From the IMG/VR virus record IMGVR_UViG_3300030116_001519, positions 1 through 49,834 of that record: DNA of 49,834 nucleotides, one strand, 5' to 3'. Below, one piece after another: positions 17,771 to 27,786 of this stretch; position 1 is the stretch's first letter; each line of letters begins with the position of its first letter. Origin of the DNA: a virus. The notes below the pieces were generated by a model, which worked only from the letters and a program-made list of their open reading frames with translations, had not been told where the DNA came from and searched no databases. The translations under genes were made by a program, and so were the position numbers.

Positions 17771-18465
17771 TGATGACTATAAATGAATTATTACAACAAT
17801 TAGGAATATCAGGACTTGATGCTGTTTCAAACTTTCAGCAACAATTTGCTGGAGATGTTGATTTAAATAGATTTGGTAGATTTTTACCACAATTTAATCA
17901 AGGATTGTTTCAACAAGCTTTTGAAGCAGGAACAAGTGATATAGCTGGACAAAGAGCTTTAGCCGCTCAAGATTTTCAAGCAGGATTACAAGGTAATCTA
18001 TTTGCTGGTCAAACAGGACTAATGGGACAACAGCCAGTTGCTACTGGTTTTTCTGGCTCAGGAGCTCAACAAAGACAAATGCAAAATTTAAGACGAGGAG
18101 CTCAACAAGCTTTTGATGCAGATATATATGGAATGAATCGTCAACGTCAAGATGCCGAAAGACAATTTGCTGGACAAGAACAAGATTTGTTTGCAGCACT
18201 GCAACAAAATATTTTAGGATTTCAAGGAGATACTAGACAAGCAATTTTAAATCTTTTAAGATTAGACACTACAGGAAATCAATCTACACCAAGACCTCCT
18301 ATAGCACCACCAACAGCACCAATGCCAGTGCCTGCTGGAATGCAAGGAATGCAAGATAATTTACAAGATAATCTTGGTGAATTTAATAATGTAAATTTTG
18401 GTGATTTTGATTACGAATCTTATTATGATAATTTATTTAAATCTATGAATCAAGGAATGATATAA
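17770..18465 (+). CDS. Gln-rich internal virion-type protein
   Basis: A 231-residue protein dominated by Gln, Ala and Phe (FQQAFEAGTSDIAGQRALAA, then MQNLRRGAQQAFDADIYGMN), followed by a Pro-rich linker (PRPPIAPPTAPMPVPAGMQG) and an acidic, aromatic tail. It starts at a TAATG junction and is TAATG-linked to the next gene. The composition is typical of middle-sized ejected proteins of short-tailed phages. Function inferred from context only. Confidence 0.58.
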   Translation: MMTINELLQQLGISGLDAVSNFQQQFAGDVDLNRFGRFLPQFNQGLFQQAFEAGTSDIAGQRALAAQDFQAGLQGNLFAGQTGLMGQQPVATGFSGSGAQQRQMQNLRRGAQQAFDADIYGMNRQRQDAERQFAGQEQDLFAALQQNILGFQGDTRQAILNLLRLDTTGNQSTPRPPIAPPTAPMPVPAGMQGMQDNLQDNLGEFNNVNFGDFDYESYYDNLFKSMNQGMI

Positions 18466-19718
18466 TGGCTATAAATTACAGAAACATACAGAATCCTCAG
18501 AGCGAACAACTAGGATATTTAAAATTAATTAATGACTTAATTTCTACTAGTCAAAAAGAAAAAGACGCTCAAAGAAAATTTGAACAAACACAAGATGCAA
18601 ACGCAAGAAGAGAACTTAGAGCGGACCAAGCAGATTACTTTAATGCTTATGCTAATTATAATACAGCTATGAATTTAGGTAAATATGATGAAGCAGAAGG
18701 ATTTTTAAATATCATGTATACTTTTGAAGATACACCAGTAAAATTTGCCAAACCTATGGAAGAACTTAATGAAGATTTTTTAAGTAGAAAATCAGATGGT
18801 GCTAATCAACGACTAAATTTAAACTTTTTTAAATCTAGAAATAGACAAGAAATTGAAATAGGTGGTAAATATTTAATGGATAATATGGATAAGTTACAAC
18901 CTCATATATTAAAAGAATATAATCAATTTGTAGCAAGTCCTGTATACAACAATTCACCTGTATATGAGTTTGCAAGAGCTAATTTTCCTTTAGATGTAAA
19001 CTTATATAACCAAACTGTAGGACCTTATTCTAGTATAGAAGAATTTGAGTTTAGAAAACCAGAAGAGTTCAAAAAATATTTGGAGGCTATGCAACTTACA
19101 ACAGTAATTCCAGAAGGTACAAAACCACAAGATGCTATTAATTTAGTAAAAAAAGAAGTAGCAACAAAAATTTTACCTAGATTGCAAGAAGAAAAGTTTG
19201 ATACTTTTCAAGCTTCAGGAGGAAATATACAGTCAGCTTTTGAAAGTGGAAACTATAGAACAAAAGAAAACATTGTTAAAAGCGTGAAAGGTCAAGTGGC
19301 TAGTGAGTTTCTTTCAAAAAACCCTAATTTTGCTAACCTCGATGAGGAACAACAAAAAAACCTTATAGAATCAGAAATGTCTTCAAGATTTGGAAAAGCA
19401 TATGATGAATATGCAGGCATAAAAAAAGAGCAAGAATTACAAGGAGAAAATCTACAAAGTTTATCTAAAAAAAGAAATGAATTACAACTTAAAAAAGAAC
19501 AGTTACAAAAACCTTTAAGACAAGGGTTCCAGGTTGTTCAACCTGACAGATTCTACAGACAATTTGGAGGTAGAATTGAAGGAAAAATGGGAAGAGAAGT
19601 ATTTGATGTTCCAGGTCAACAACTTTTAGACGAAAGAGCAAAAGAACTATCAGACGTAGAAGCAGAGTTAAGACAAATAGATAACAACATACAGATAGTT
19701 AGAGCCCGAAATATATAA
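18465..19718 (+). CDS. Helical internal virion-type protein, 417 residues
   Basis: The N-terminal 60 residues form a charged helix (DLISTSQKEKDAQRKFEQTQ), the middle is mixed, and the C-terminal third is coiled-coil-like (SLSKKRNELQLKKEQLQKPL, then DVEAELRQIDNNIQIVRARN). It lies in a run of genes ordered like the ejection proteins of podoviruses. No motif with known catalytic function was seen. Confidence 0.58.
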   Translation: MAINYRNIQNPQSEQLGYLKLINDLISTSQKEKDAQRKFEQTQDANARRELRADQADYFNAYANYNTAMNLGKYDEAEGFLNIMYTFEDTPVKFAKPMEELNEDFLSRKSDGANQRLNLNFFKSRNRQEIEIGGKYLMDNMDKLQPHILKEYNQFVASPVYNNSPVYEFARANFPLDVNLYNQTVGPYSSIEEFEFRKPEEFKKYLEAMQLTTVIPEGTKPQDAINLVKKEVATKILPRLQEEKFDTFQASGGNIQSAFESGNYRTKENIVKSVKGQVASEFLSKNPNFANLDEEQQKNLIESEMSSRFGKAYDEYAGIKKEQELQGENLQSLSKKRNELQLKKEQLQKPLRQGFQVVQPDRFYRQFGGRIEGKMGREVFDVPGQQLLDERAKELSDVEAELRQIDNNIQIVRARNI

Positions 19719-19721
19719 TAT

Positions 19722-22700
19722 ATGTCAACTCCGTACTTAGATTCAATCTTATCTGGTCAAAGTACTTTTGGTACTAAAACTTATGAAGATGATAGACAAG
19801 ACTTTTGGGATAATATTTTACCTGGTATCGTAAAAGACGCATACAATCGTTCTATTACTGGTATGGCTCAATCAATGTATACTGGCGAACAAAGATTCAA
19901 TATGCCAGATTACAATCCAACCATAGCTCAAGATTTTGGAGCAACTGCTCTTTCTTTTCTTATGCCTGCGGATTTAGCAGTCACTTTTGTTCCAGGAGCA
20001 GCAGCTTCTAGACTTGCAACAAGAAAACTTTTACAACCTGGTCCAAACTCTCCTCTAAATAGAACATCAAAAATGCTACAAAAAAGAGCTAATATGGACA
20101 AAAAAGTAGCAGACAAAGTGGTACAAGATGTCTTTAAGTATGGAGCTTTTAACTCAGCTTCTATTGGTGCATATGATGGATTTTATTCAGCTGCAAAAGC
20201 TGGTAGTGATGAGATATTAAAACAAGGTATTGACCTTTCAGAACTAGAAGATAAAAGCGATGTAGAAATACTAAAAATTATTGGTAAAGAAGGTATGAAA
20301 GGATTATTTAAGGGAGCCAGTCTAGGTCAAATATCTGCTGTTGCAAGAGCTATGAGATGGACTGGAGGATATGGAGCATTACCTCTTGTTGGTAAATTTA
20401 AGGATACAACTGCTGGTGGTTTTTTAAATGAAGCTGTAGCATTCGGAGCAGCAGCTCCATTATTTGATGGTAGACTACCAAAAGGTCAAGATTTTATTTT
20501 AGCAGGAGCTACATTTGCAGCATTAAGAACTGCACCAGCTGCTAAAAAAGTATTTACTTCATTTGGTGAAACTGTAAGAAAACCTATAAGAGATAGAACT
20601 TTATCTGAAGGTCCAATAACTTTTGATGTTACTTTACCAGATGGAAGCACTATTAAACAAACTTTAGATACTACAGATAAAGTAGCAGAGTTTGGAGCAA
20701 AGTCAATTACAGAAGGAGCTATGGATGAACTTAGAAGAACTACTTTCAATCCAGTATTAGGTGCAGACTATATAGGTTTAAGAAAACAAATAGGTGAAGC
20801 TTTAGGAAATGACCAGGTTGTATTTTTTCCAGAAGGCAAAGTACCAGATAAAGTAAAAGCTCTTTTAGATAATGATGTTTTAGAAAAAATAACTAAAACA
20901 ACTAAATTAAGAGCAACTAGGTTAGTTCCACAACAAGTGCCAAATCCAAAAGGAGTTGGAACAGTGAGAGCTTTTGCTGAAGATGTAACAGGAGATGTTT
21001 CTTTAGGTGGTTTAAATTCAATAAAAGTTGATGATTTTGTAAGAGACGCATCAGGTAAATTTACAGGAGAAATAAGAATTAGAGCTGGTAGTGAAACTTT
21101 TTTTAAGTTGGACGCTAGTAATACTGAAAAGTTTTTTAAACATTACACATCTAGCGCTAGTGTTCAAAAACAATTTTTAAGAGCAAACAACAAAAAAACA
21201 GTTGAACAATTAAATGATGCTGTATTAGTATCTAGAGCAAAAAATACTCCAGAATCTGATTTAAATATAGCTATTGCCAATGCAGAGGTTTCATTATATG
21301 GTCCAAACAGAGTTATGGAAGGAGCAAGAAAAGCTGGTAATTTTCCAGAAAATGCTGTTGGTTTAGATGTAAGTAAACTAAATGGAGCAGAAAAAGCTAT
21401 ATTAAATAAACAAATAAGTGCACAACAAAGATATAATGATGTATTTGAAAAACTTAGTGACATAGATAAAAAGAATTTAACTTTACAATTAGATAGACAA
21501 GGATTTTTTAGTGTATCTAAATCAAAAGATGAAGCTATAAGTCCTATAGGCGCAGTGTTAAATTCATTAAAGTCAGGTAGCAGTCAGGTCAGAACTCCTC
21601 AAGCTAAAAAACTTTTAAGATATTTAGATGTTGTTGATGGAGAAATAACAGTTTTACAGGGTGAAAGACTTACAGAACTAGCTGAGGCTTTAGATTTAGA
21701 TGAAATGGCAAACTTTAGAGCTAAGTTAAAAACTACAACTTTAAAAGTAAATCAAACTTGGAATGATTATATTAGAGGAGTTGTAAGAGATAAAGGACAA
21801 TTAAAAAAGTCTTTTTATAGATTAGAAAAAGATTTACAAGATGAAAAATTTTATAGCAAAGTTCAGAAAAAAATTGAGACAACTAAAGGACCTGAGCAAG
21901 CGTTTCATCAAAAAAGATTAGACTCTATTAATGCTTTGAAAGGCGGTGGACAATTTGTTAGTCCTGGAAGAACTTTAGCTAGAGCAGAAGAGTTAGCAAG
22001 AAAATTACCTGGAGTTGAAAGATTAGGTTTGTTACCAAGATTATACTTAGAAGCAAGAGACGCTGGTATTCCTGTTGCTCCTTATGTTTCTAACTTCTTT
22101 CCTAAGAAAATGAAAAAAGACTTGATAGATAGTTTATTTAGACAAGAAAAATCTATTAAAGAACTTGTTGAAAATACTGAGGGCTTAGGTAAAGTAGTAT
22201 ACAATAATATAGATTCAGGTAGTTTAAATGAAAATCAAATAAAATCACTTAACAATGTTATAACTTCTTATTTAGAAACATTAAAGGCTAATTTAGGTTC
22301 TAAAGCTGGAAACTTAAGTAAACAAGAATTGTTAGACGAGGCTTTTTTAAGAATGCATCAGCAAGCAAAAAATTTATTACCAGGCGCTAGTGATGTAGAT
22401 ATATATAATGCTATAAGAGTTGGTGCTTTTAATAGAACTTTAAAACCTTATGCCTCTTTAGAAAGAAGAAGAAGAACTGCTATAGAAAAATTAGAGGATA
22501 TAGATTTTGTTGATGTAGCAGAAGAAGTAGTAAAAGACGCAGAGTTTAGAAAAGCTGCTGGTACAGCTCTTGGAGATATTTCAGATAGTCTTATTGATAC
22601 TGATGCTCTAGTTGTTTTATCAGATTACATTGTTGGAGCTAGTAAAAGACAAATTCTTGGTGGTACTTTTGGTAGAAGAGGTGAAGTATTAGATAAACTT

Positions 22701-24374
22701 ATATCCTTAATACCTGAAGATGCTGCTTTGTCAGGTAGATTAAGACTAGGAGATACACCATTTTTTAGTGCTCCTCAAACAGAAAGACAAGCTGTACAAT
22801 TAATTAGAGATGTTATAACAGGAGATATATCTAATAATGCATCAACTGCAGCAGATGTTTTTAGAAAAGCAGCTAACCTAGAAATGATTACAAAAATTAA
22901 TTTAGGGTTTGCTACTATTCCTAATTTAACACAGACTGCTATATCTACAGCTGTAGAAGCAGGATGGTGGAGAACAATCAAAGCTGTTCATAGACTAGCA
23001 ACAGATAGAGAATTTAGAAAAAAAGTAACATCTTATACTACACTACAAACATTAGTTGATGATATGATTGGAGTAGACCCAGGCACACAAACTATAGCAG
23101 CAGTTGAAGCTAGAAGCCAAGGTATAACTAAACAATTTTTATCTTTTTTCCATAAAAACAACCCTGACCGTATTGGTACAGCATTAGGAGTGACAGATAA
23201 AATATCTCAATTTAGTAAAGTAAATAGAATGAATCAAATGATTGCTGGTGCTACATCTCAAATACTTATAGAAGATTTAAGAGCTTTAGCAAGAGGTAAA
23301 AAAGGTAGTGGTGGTTTTTCATTTTTGGATGCAATTGCACCAGAGAAAAGAAAAAGATATGCCAAGAATAGATTACAAGCTTTAGGTTTTAATATGGATA
23401 GAGTTTTAGAGGACGGGTTTTTAGCAAGTCAATATGGTCAAAGAGAAGTAGCAAGAGTTATGAATAAATTTTCTAGAGATACTCAGCTACAAAGAAGTAT
23501 ACAAAAAGATAATATATTATTTAATCATCCTGACTTTAAACCCTTTTTACTATTTAAAAGATTTGGATATAGACAGGCGCAGTTTACAAAAGATTTAATT
23601 AAAAGAGAGTGGCTAAATGGAAATGTCATGCCGGTATTAGGATTGGGAGCTGCAGGATTTGGAGGTTCTTTTTTTGTACAACCATTTAAAGAAGCAATAT
23701 CTGGTATATTAGGTGGAGATGTAAAATTTATAGATGGAGACCTAACTAATGGAGAGTTTGCTACAAAGATATCAAAACAATTTAACCAAAGAAATAAAAG
23801 AGTTAGATGGTTAAGAGATGGATTAAAAGGTGGTATCACAGGTGAGCAATGGTTAGATGGGTTAGGTTCTATAGGTGCTTTCGGTATGTTTGGTGATATT
23901 ATATCTAGTGATAACAGGTGGTCTACAATTAAGTTTATAGCAACTCCAGTGTTTTTCTCTGATTTCAATAGAGCTTTATCAGCCCTTGAAACAACTCTAG
24001 CAAAGAGTGAAACGTTTTATCCAAGCTTGTACGAACCTGCTGTAGCTGGATTCAAAAGACTAGCACCTGTTTTTGGAGGTGTTGTCACGCAAGCTTCTAG
24101 AAGACTTGAAACTCCAAAGATGGAGATAGATAGATTAAAACAAAGAAGAAAAGAAACCATTGAAGCTGCACTAGATTCTATGGGTGTTGGTAAACCTGCT
24201 TTTGATTTAATAGATGATTTTAACAAGAGTATTGGTTATATAGACCCATCGTTGTATATAGGATTTGATGACGTTAGTATTTGGAAGCTATATGAAAGAG
24301 TGGCTAAAAAACAAAAAAGATTAGAGGAAGAATATCAAACATTAGAAGATAAGATGTTTGAAGATTTATTATAA
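19722..24374 (+). CDS. Very large internal virion protein, 1550 residues
   Basis: The largest complete product of the late operon after fibre 2. Several hydrophobic or amphipathic stretches are visible (FGATALSFLMPADLAVTFVP, AVAFGAAAPLF, MPVLGLGAAGFGGSFFVQPF), separated by long charged helices (LKKSFYRLEKDLQDEKFYSK). Huge mostly helical proteins encoded last in the late operon are typical of podovirus ejection cores that form a conduit or carry enzymes into the cell. I see no clear protease, methyltransferase or polymerase motif. It begins 4 bases after the previous stop and has a weak ribosome site. Confidence 0.65.
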   Translation: MSTPYLDSILSGQSTFGTKTYEDDRQDFWDNILPGIVKDAYNRSITGMAQSMYTGEQRFNMPDYNPTIAQDFGATALSFLMPADLAVTFVPGAAASRLATRKLLQPGPNSPLNRTSKMLQKRANMDKKVADKVVQDVFKYGAFNSASIGAYDGFYSAAKAGSDEILKQGIDLSELEDKSDVEILKIIGKEGMKGLFKGASLGQISAVARAMRWTGGYGALPLVGKFKDTTAGGFLNEAVAFGAAAPLFDGRLPKGQDFILAGATFAALRTAPAAKKVFTSFGETVRKPIRDRTLSEGPITFDVTLPDGSTIKQTLDTTDKVAEFGAKSITEGAMDELRRTTFNPVLGADYIGLRKQIGEALGNDQVVFFPEGKVPDKVKALLDNDVLEKITKTTKLRATRLVPQQVPNPKGVGTVRAFAEDVTGDVSLGGLNSIKVDDFVRDASGKFTGEIRIRAGSETFFKLDASNTEKFFKHYTSSASVQKQFLRANNKKTVEQLNDAVLVSRAKNTPESDLNIAIANAEVSLYGPNRVMEGARKAGNFPENAVGLDVSKLNGAEKAILNKQISAQQRYNDVFEKLSDIDKKNLTLQLDRQGFFSVSKSKDEAISPIGAVLNSLKSGSSQVRTPQAKKLLRYLDVVDGEITVLQGERLTELAEALDLDEMANFRAKLKTTTLKVNQTWNDYIRGVVRDKGQLKKSFYRLEKDLQDEKFYSKVQKKIETTKGPEQAFHQKRLDSINALKGGGQFVSPGRTLARAEELARKLPGVERLGLLPRLYLEARDAGIPVAPYVSNFFPKKMKKDLIDSLFRQEKSIKELVENTEGLGKVVYNNIDSGSLNENQIKSLNNVITSYLETLKANLGSKAGNLSKQELLDEAFLRMHQQAKNLLPGASDVDIYNAIRVGAFNRTLKPYASLERRRRTAIEKLEDIDFVDVAEEVVKDAEFRKAAGTALGDISDSLIDTDALVVLSDYIVGASKRQILGGTFGRRGEVLDKLISLIPEDAALSGRLRLGDTPFFSAPQTERQAVQLIRDVITGDISNNASTAADVFRKAANLEMITKINLGFATIPNLTQTAISTAVEAGWWRTIKAVHRLATDREFRKKVTSYTTLQTLVDDMIGVDPGTQTIAAVEARSQGITKQFLSFFHKNNPDRIGTALGVTDKISQFSKVNRMNQMIAGATSQILIEDLRALARGKKGSGGFSFLDAIAPEKRKRYAKNRLQALGFNMDRVLEDGFLASQYGQREVARVMNKFSRDTQLQRSIQKDNILFNHPDFKPFLLFKRFGYRQAQFTKDLIKREWLNGNVMPVLGLGAAGFGGSFFVQPFKEAISGILGGDVKFIDGDLTNGEFATKISKQFNQRNKRVRWLRDGLKGGITGEQWLDGLGSIGAFGMFGDIISSDNRWSTIKFIATPVFFSDFNRALSALETTLAKSETFYPSLYEPAVAGFKRLAPVFGGVVTQASRRLETPKMEIDRLKQRRKETIEAALDSMGVGKPAFDLIDDFNKSIGYIDPSLYIGFDDVSIWKLYERVAKKQKRLEEEYQTLEDKMFEDLL

Positions 24375-24386
24375 CAGGAGATAACA

Positions 24387-25259
24387 ATGAGAGATATGGA
24401 TAAAATGACTTTGAACGAAATGTTTGGAGAAAAGAGCGCAGCTTTTGGAGAAGGAGCCAGAAGGCTAACAGAAGACGAGCTGTTTACAATGGCTGGATTT
24501 TTACTTCCAGCAGGAAGAATTAAAGCTTTAAAACAAGCAGGAAGTAGAGGAGTCAAGGTTGTAAGAGATTTAATTGACGAACTTATGGGCAAAGGTAAAA
24601 AAGTCTCAGGAGAAGTTCCTGTAGCCAAAGACCCTTTTGACCTCTTGCCTAAAAAACAAGACCCAGGTTTAACTATGAAAGATATTCTGCAAGGAAACCA
24701 GAGAGCTATGGATGTCCCAGCTTTTGAAAGAGAAGCTTTAGGTCTTACTAAAAGGGTTAGAATACCAGGAAGAAAACAAAACGTAGAGACTGGAGCTAAA
24801 TCTGTTAATGAGATGTTAAGAATAGAAGCACCTAAGACTGGCTCTGAGATGTTACCATCTATTCAAAGGCAAATGGTTCCTAGAACTTTTCAGCAAAGAC
24901 AAGATGCTTTTATAGATGATTTACTTAACAGAGTCTATGGAACTCCTTCACCAAGAAGTATGAATCCAAAGGCTGCAGAAATTTTTGAAGACAATCTGTA
25001 TGCACTAAGAAATAGAGTAAATCGTGCTAGTACAATAGGTACACCTACTATAGAACAATCTTTAGATGACTTTCGAAGAGCAGGACAAGCATTTAGAAGA
25101 AGTAATAGAGTTAGTCCTCAACAAAGAGTAACAAAAGAAATAGAGAGAAATAGAAATATGATAAAAAATATAGGCGATTCTATAGGTAAAGACACAGGCA
25201 AGGGATACAAAGAAGTGGACATACAAGATTTAATTGATTTTTTATCGGGGAAGAATTAG
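24387..25259 (+). CDS. Hypothetical virion-associated protein, 290 residues
   Basis: ATG 24387 follows AACAGGAGATAACA. The N-terminus is acidic (MRDMDKMTLNEMFGEKSAAF), followed by a short hydrophobic patch (FTMAGFLLPAG) and a long basic, Arg-rich helical region (QRDAFIDD-type and RRAGQAFRRSNRV segments). The next gene has a vaguely similar start (ITLRGMF) and hydrophobic patch. Context suggests a minor virion protein. Function unknown. Confidence 0.55.
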   Translation: MRDMDKMTLNEMFGEKSAAFGEGARRLTEDELFTMAGFLLPAGRIKALKQAGSRGVKVVRDLIDELMGKGKKVSGEVPVAKDPFDLLPKKQDPGLTMKDILQGNQRAMDVPAFEREALGLTKRVRIPGRKQNVETGAKSVNEMLRIEAPKTGSEMLPSIQRQMVPRTFQQRQDAFIDDLLNRVYGTPSPRSMNPKAAEIFEDNLYALRNRVNRASTIGTPTIEQSLDDFRRAGQAFRRSNRVSPQQRVTKEIERNRNMIKNIGDSIGKDTGKGYKEVDIQDLIDFLSGKN

Positions 25260-25260
25260 T

Positions 25261-25686
25261 ATGGATAAGTTAGATTTTTTAAAAAACCAAGTAAAACAAA
25301 AAGAAGAAGACATAACTCTAAGAGGTATGTTTAAATCTATGATGAGTCAACTAAATCAATATGCTGTTGATGAAGAGTCTGGTAAACTTAGTTCTTCTTT
25401 ATTAGGTGACTTAGCTATAACAGCTATGCCTGGAGTAGGACTAGCAGGAACTATAGGTAGAAAGCCTTTTACAAAACTACTTCCTTCTTTAACTAGAAAG
25501 ATAGGAGGAACTCAAAAGGCTTGGAAAGAAACATTTGGTAGAGAAACATTAGACGAGTTTGACAAAAATCAAGGATTCTTCTTTAACAATGTTAGACTAT
25601 TTGAAAGAGGACTACCAGAAACAGATGTTAGATATCCTTTAGCTAAAAAGGCACACGACTTCTATTATAATGTTATAAAGAAATAA
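25261..25686 (+). CDS. Hypothetical protein, last gene of the late operon
   Basis: A 141-residue protein from ATG 25261, preceded by CGGGGAAG; a longer frame from 25234 has no better site. It has a charged N-terminal helix (DKLDFLKNQVKQKEEDI), a hydrophobic patch (LAITAMPGVGLAGTIG) and an aromatic C-terminus. Its stop codon is immediately followed by the stop codon of the convergent helicase gene, with no base between them. Function unknown. Confidence 0.55.
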   Translation: MDKLDFLKNQVKQKEEDITLRGMFKSMMSQLNQYAVDEESGKLSSSLLGDLAITAMPGVGLAGTIGRKPFTKLLPSLTRKIGGTQKAWKETFGRETLDEFDKNQGFFFNNVRLFERGLPETDVRYPLAKKAHDFYYNVIKK

Positions 25687-27009
25687 TTAGAATGGTACAT
25701 CATCTATTGGCTTCGCCACACTTAGCTCAGCTTCTTCCACAGTATCATATATGGTGCAACAATCTGGTGAGAATCCAACCGTTGCTTTTCCAGTTGAACC
25801 ATATCTATTTTTAGCAACAACTATATCTAAACCAAACCTACCATGCTTTGCACTTTCAAAGTCTACAGTCCAAGGATAGTGTGTAAATGCTACAATCTCT
25901 GCATCTTGTTCTAGATTACCAGATTCAGCAAGGTCACTAAGTTTAGGTATTCTTTCTGTTCTATATTCTATGTTACGATTAAGTTGTGAAACTAAGATTA
26001 CTGAAATCTCTTCTGATTTACACAACCATTTATATCTTCTTGATGTATCACCTATCTTCAATCTTAAATCTCTATTATCATTCTTTGGATATTCTATTAA
26101 ACCAATGTGGTCATCAATAACTACATCAGGTTTAATCTTACGTATTTCTCTAAATGTACTATCAATAGTACTTATGTTGTCATACATAAATAGTTTGTCA
26201 GTATACTTTTCTTTAATAATTTTTAAACTATTATCAATCATTTCTTTATTAGTGACTGCATTATGTCTTAGTGCATGATATGTAATACCTTCTGATTCCA
26301 TAGCAATAAACTTTTTCATCATCTCAGTATTAGGCATTTCTCTATTAAACATAATAACCTTTTTGCCAGACAACACAAGATTTCTGGCTATATTGGCAAC
26401 GGTAGTAGTTTTAGCATTTCCAGGTCGCCCAGCAAAAATGGTTATTTCCCCTTTCGTCATACCGGATATAATATTATCAAGAGCACCGAACCCAGTCTTG
26501 GTAAGTTGTCTTCCATTGAAAATAGAATCCTTTGTATCATTTAACAAAGCATCTAAATCAAAAGTTTGTGTAGGGTCTAAGTTTAATAAATTACCAGTGG
26601 TTTCATATAATTGTTCTAGTATAGCATGAACTCCAGATGATGAATCTTTAGCATCAACAGCAACTTTGTAAGATTGTTTTACTATCTCTCTTTTCAACCA
26701 GTCCTCGTACACTTGCTTTGCATATACTTCTACATTAGCAGATGTAGGTATAGTCTCAGTCAATCCAGTAATATAGTAAGCTTCGTTTTTTACTTTAGCA
26801 CAAACACTTACAGTATCCACTGCTATACCTTCTGAATCTAAGTCACACATGGCTTTCCATATAGTTTTGTTTTTAGTATTGTAAAAGTAATCATCATCTT
26901 GTATCCAAGACTTTGCTTTTATCAAAGCTTTACTATCTAACAGAACAGAACCTAGTACTGCTTTTTCTGACTCTATATTATGTATTGACACTGAATCTTG
27001 TGGAACCAT
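25687..27009 (-). CDS. dnaB: DnaB-type replicative helicase with SSB-like tail
   Basis: A 440-residue protein with the two-domain DnaB layout. The N-terminal helical domain opens NIESEKAVLGSVLLD. The RecA-like motor has Walker A GRPGNAKT at about residues 194-201, a Walker B region PDVVIDDHIGLI, the SQLNR motif, and the KNRYGSTGKATVGF segment that carries the arginine finger region in DnaB. It unwinds DNA at the phage fork. The last residues are PIDDVPF, which closely match the acidic C-terminal tip of SSB proteins and are unusual for a helicase. It is the last gene of the minus-strand replication operon and starts next to the stop of the zinc protein. No phage primase was seen. Confidence 0.88.
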   Translation of the reverse strand: MVPQDSVSIHNIESEKAVLGSVLLDSKALIKAKSWIQDDDYFYNTKNKTIWKAMCDLDSEGIAVDTVSVCAKVKNEAYYITGLTETIPTSANVEVYAKQVYEDWLKREIVKQSYKVAVDAKDSSSGVHAILEQLYETTGNLLNLDPTQTFDLDALLNDTKDSIFNGRQLTKTGFGALDNIISGMTKGEITIFAGRPGNAKTTTVANIARNLVLSGKKVIMFNREMPNTEMMKKFIAMESEGITYHALRHNAVTNKEMIDNSLKIIKEKYTDKLFMYDNISTIDSTFREIRKIKPDVVIDDHIGLIEYPKNDNRDLRLKIGDTSRRYKWLCKSEEISVILVSQLNRNIEYRTERIPKLSDLAESGNLEQDAEIVAFTHYPWTVDFESAKHGRFGLDIVVAKNRYGSTGKATVGFSPDCCTIYDTVEEAELSVAKPIDDVPF

Positions 27010-27395
27010 TATTTATACTCCTTACAATCAGGAGCATCTATACAATCTCCTTTTACACATGGTATATTTTTGTAAAGACTTTGGTCTAAAAAGTTTTTCT
27101 CAAACTTAATACCTTTACCATCTTGTATCTCTACAGCCCATACCCTTTTACAATGAACACATCTGGTTGGTACTCTTGTTGTAGATATAAAATCTATGTT
27201 AGCTTGTTTAATGTTAAATCTTACATTTTGTTTATTGCTTTCATATTTATCTATAACTTCTTGGTCAAACCAATCGTCTGCATTATCTGGGTCGGTGCAT
27301 TTAATATAATATCTATATGCTTCAAATCTAGCTCTATTAGAATCTAGATACTCCTGAGTCATATAATCTAAATCTGAATTTATTTTTTCTACCAT
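27009..27395 (-). CDS. Zinc-ribbon-like protein, 128 residues
   Basis: The N-terminal half is acidic and aromatic. The C-terminal half has RCVHCKRVW and then CVKGDCIDAPDC, five cysteines that could hold one zinc. The start follows GATGAGGTATAA. It lies between the resolvase-like nuclease and the helicase and overlaps the helicase start by one base, so a replication or recombination role is likely. It is not a recognised family and carries no visible primase or helicase-loader motif. Confidence 0.6.
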   Translation of the reverse strand: MVEKINSDLDYMTQEYLDSNRARFEAYRYYIKCTDPDNADDWFDQEVIDKYESNKQNVRFNIKQANIDFISTTRVPTRCVHCKRVWAVEIQDGKGIKFEKNFLDQSLYKNIPCVKGDCIDAPDCKEYK

Positions 27396-27737
27396 TTATA
27401 CCTCATCATTAAAAGTTCTTTGAATTAACTCTAGTAAATCTTTATATCTAATAGTTGCATATATTTCTCCTCTATCCTGCTTGATAAGTGTTATGTCACA
27501 ACTTTTAGGTGGTAAAAGATATTGAGCTATATTTTTTCTCACTTTACACTGTACTTTCATCTCTTGTGAGATTTCAGGTGATAAAAGATACTCGATTACA
27601 ATATCAACTTCAGAGTCTTGTCCCAGGCTTCTGCCATCACTACCCCAAGCTCTTGTAGCTGAAAAACCATAATCTTCAGCAACCTTTACACATTCTTTCT
27701 CAAATCTATTGCCTTTTGCTTTTTCTTTGTTTGCCAT
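27396..27737 (-). CDS. Holliday-junction-resolvase-like nuclease
   Basis: A 113-residue PD-(D/E)XK-type protein. KGNRFEKECVKVAEDYGF contains the early Glu13; RAWGSDGRSLGQDSEVDIVI gives Asp45; VQCKVRK gives the Q63-C-K65 pair in place of the usual E-x-K. The same order (E, then D, then Q/E-x-K with the Ser/Arg-rich segment between) is seen in archaeal Hjc-like resolvases and small phage endonucleases. It would cut branched DNA before packaging. It could instead be a general Holliday or flap nuclease. Confidence 0.62.
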   Translation of the reverse strand: MANKEKAKGNRFEKECVKVAEDYGFSATRAWGSDGRSLGQDSEVDIVIEYLLSPEISQEMKVQCKVRKNIAQYLLPPKSCDITLIKQDRGEIYATIRYKDLLELIQRTFNDEV

Positions 27738-27786
27738 ACCTATTCCTTATATTTTTTATAATTTTTTAAAAAAAACCTTACGAGAA

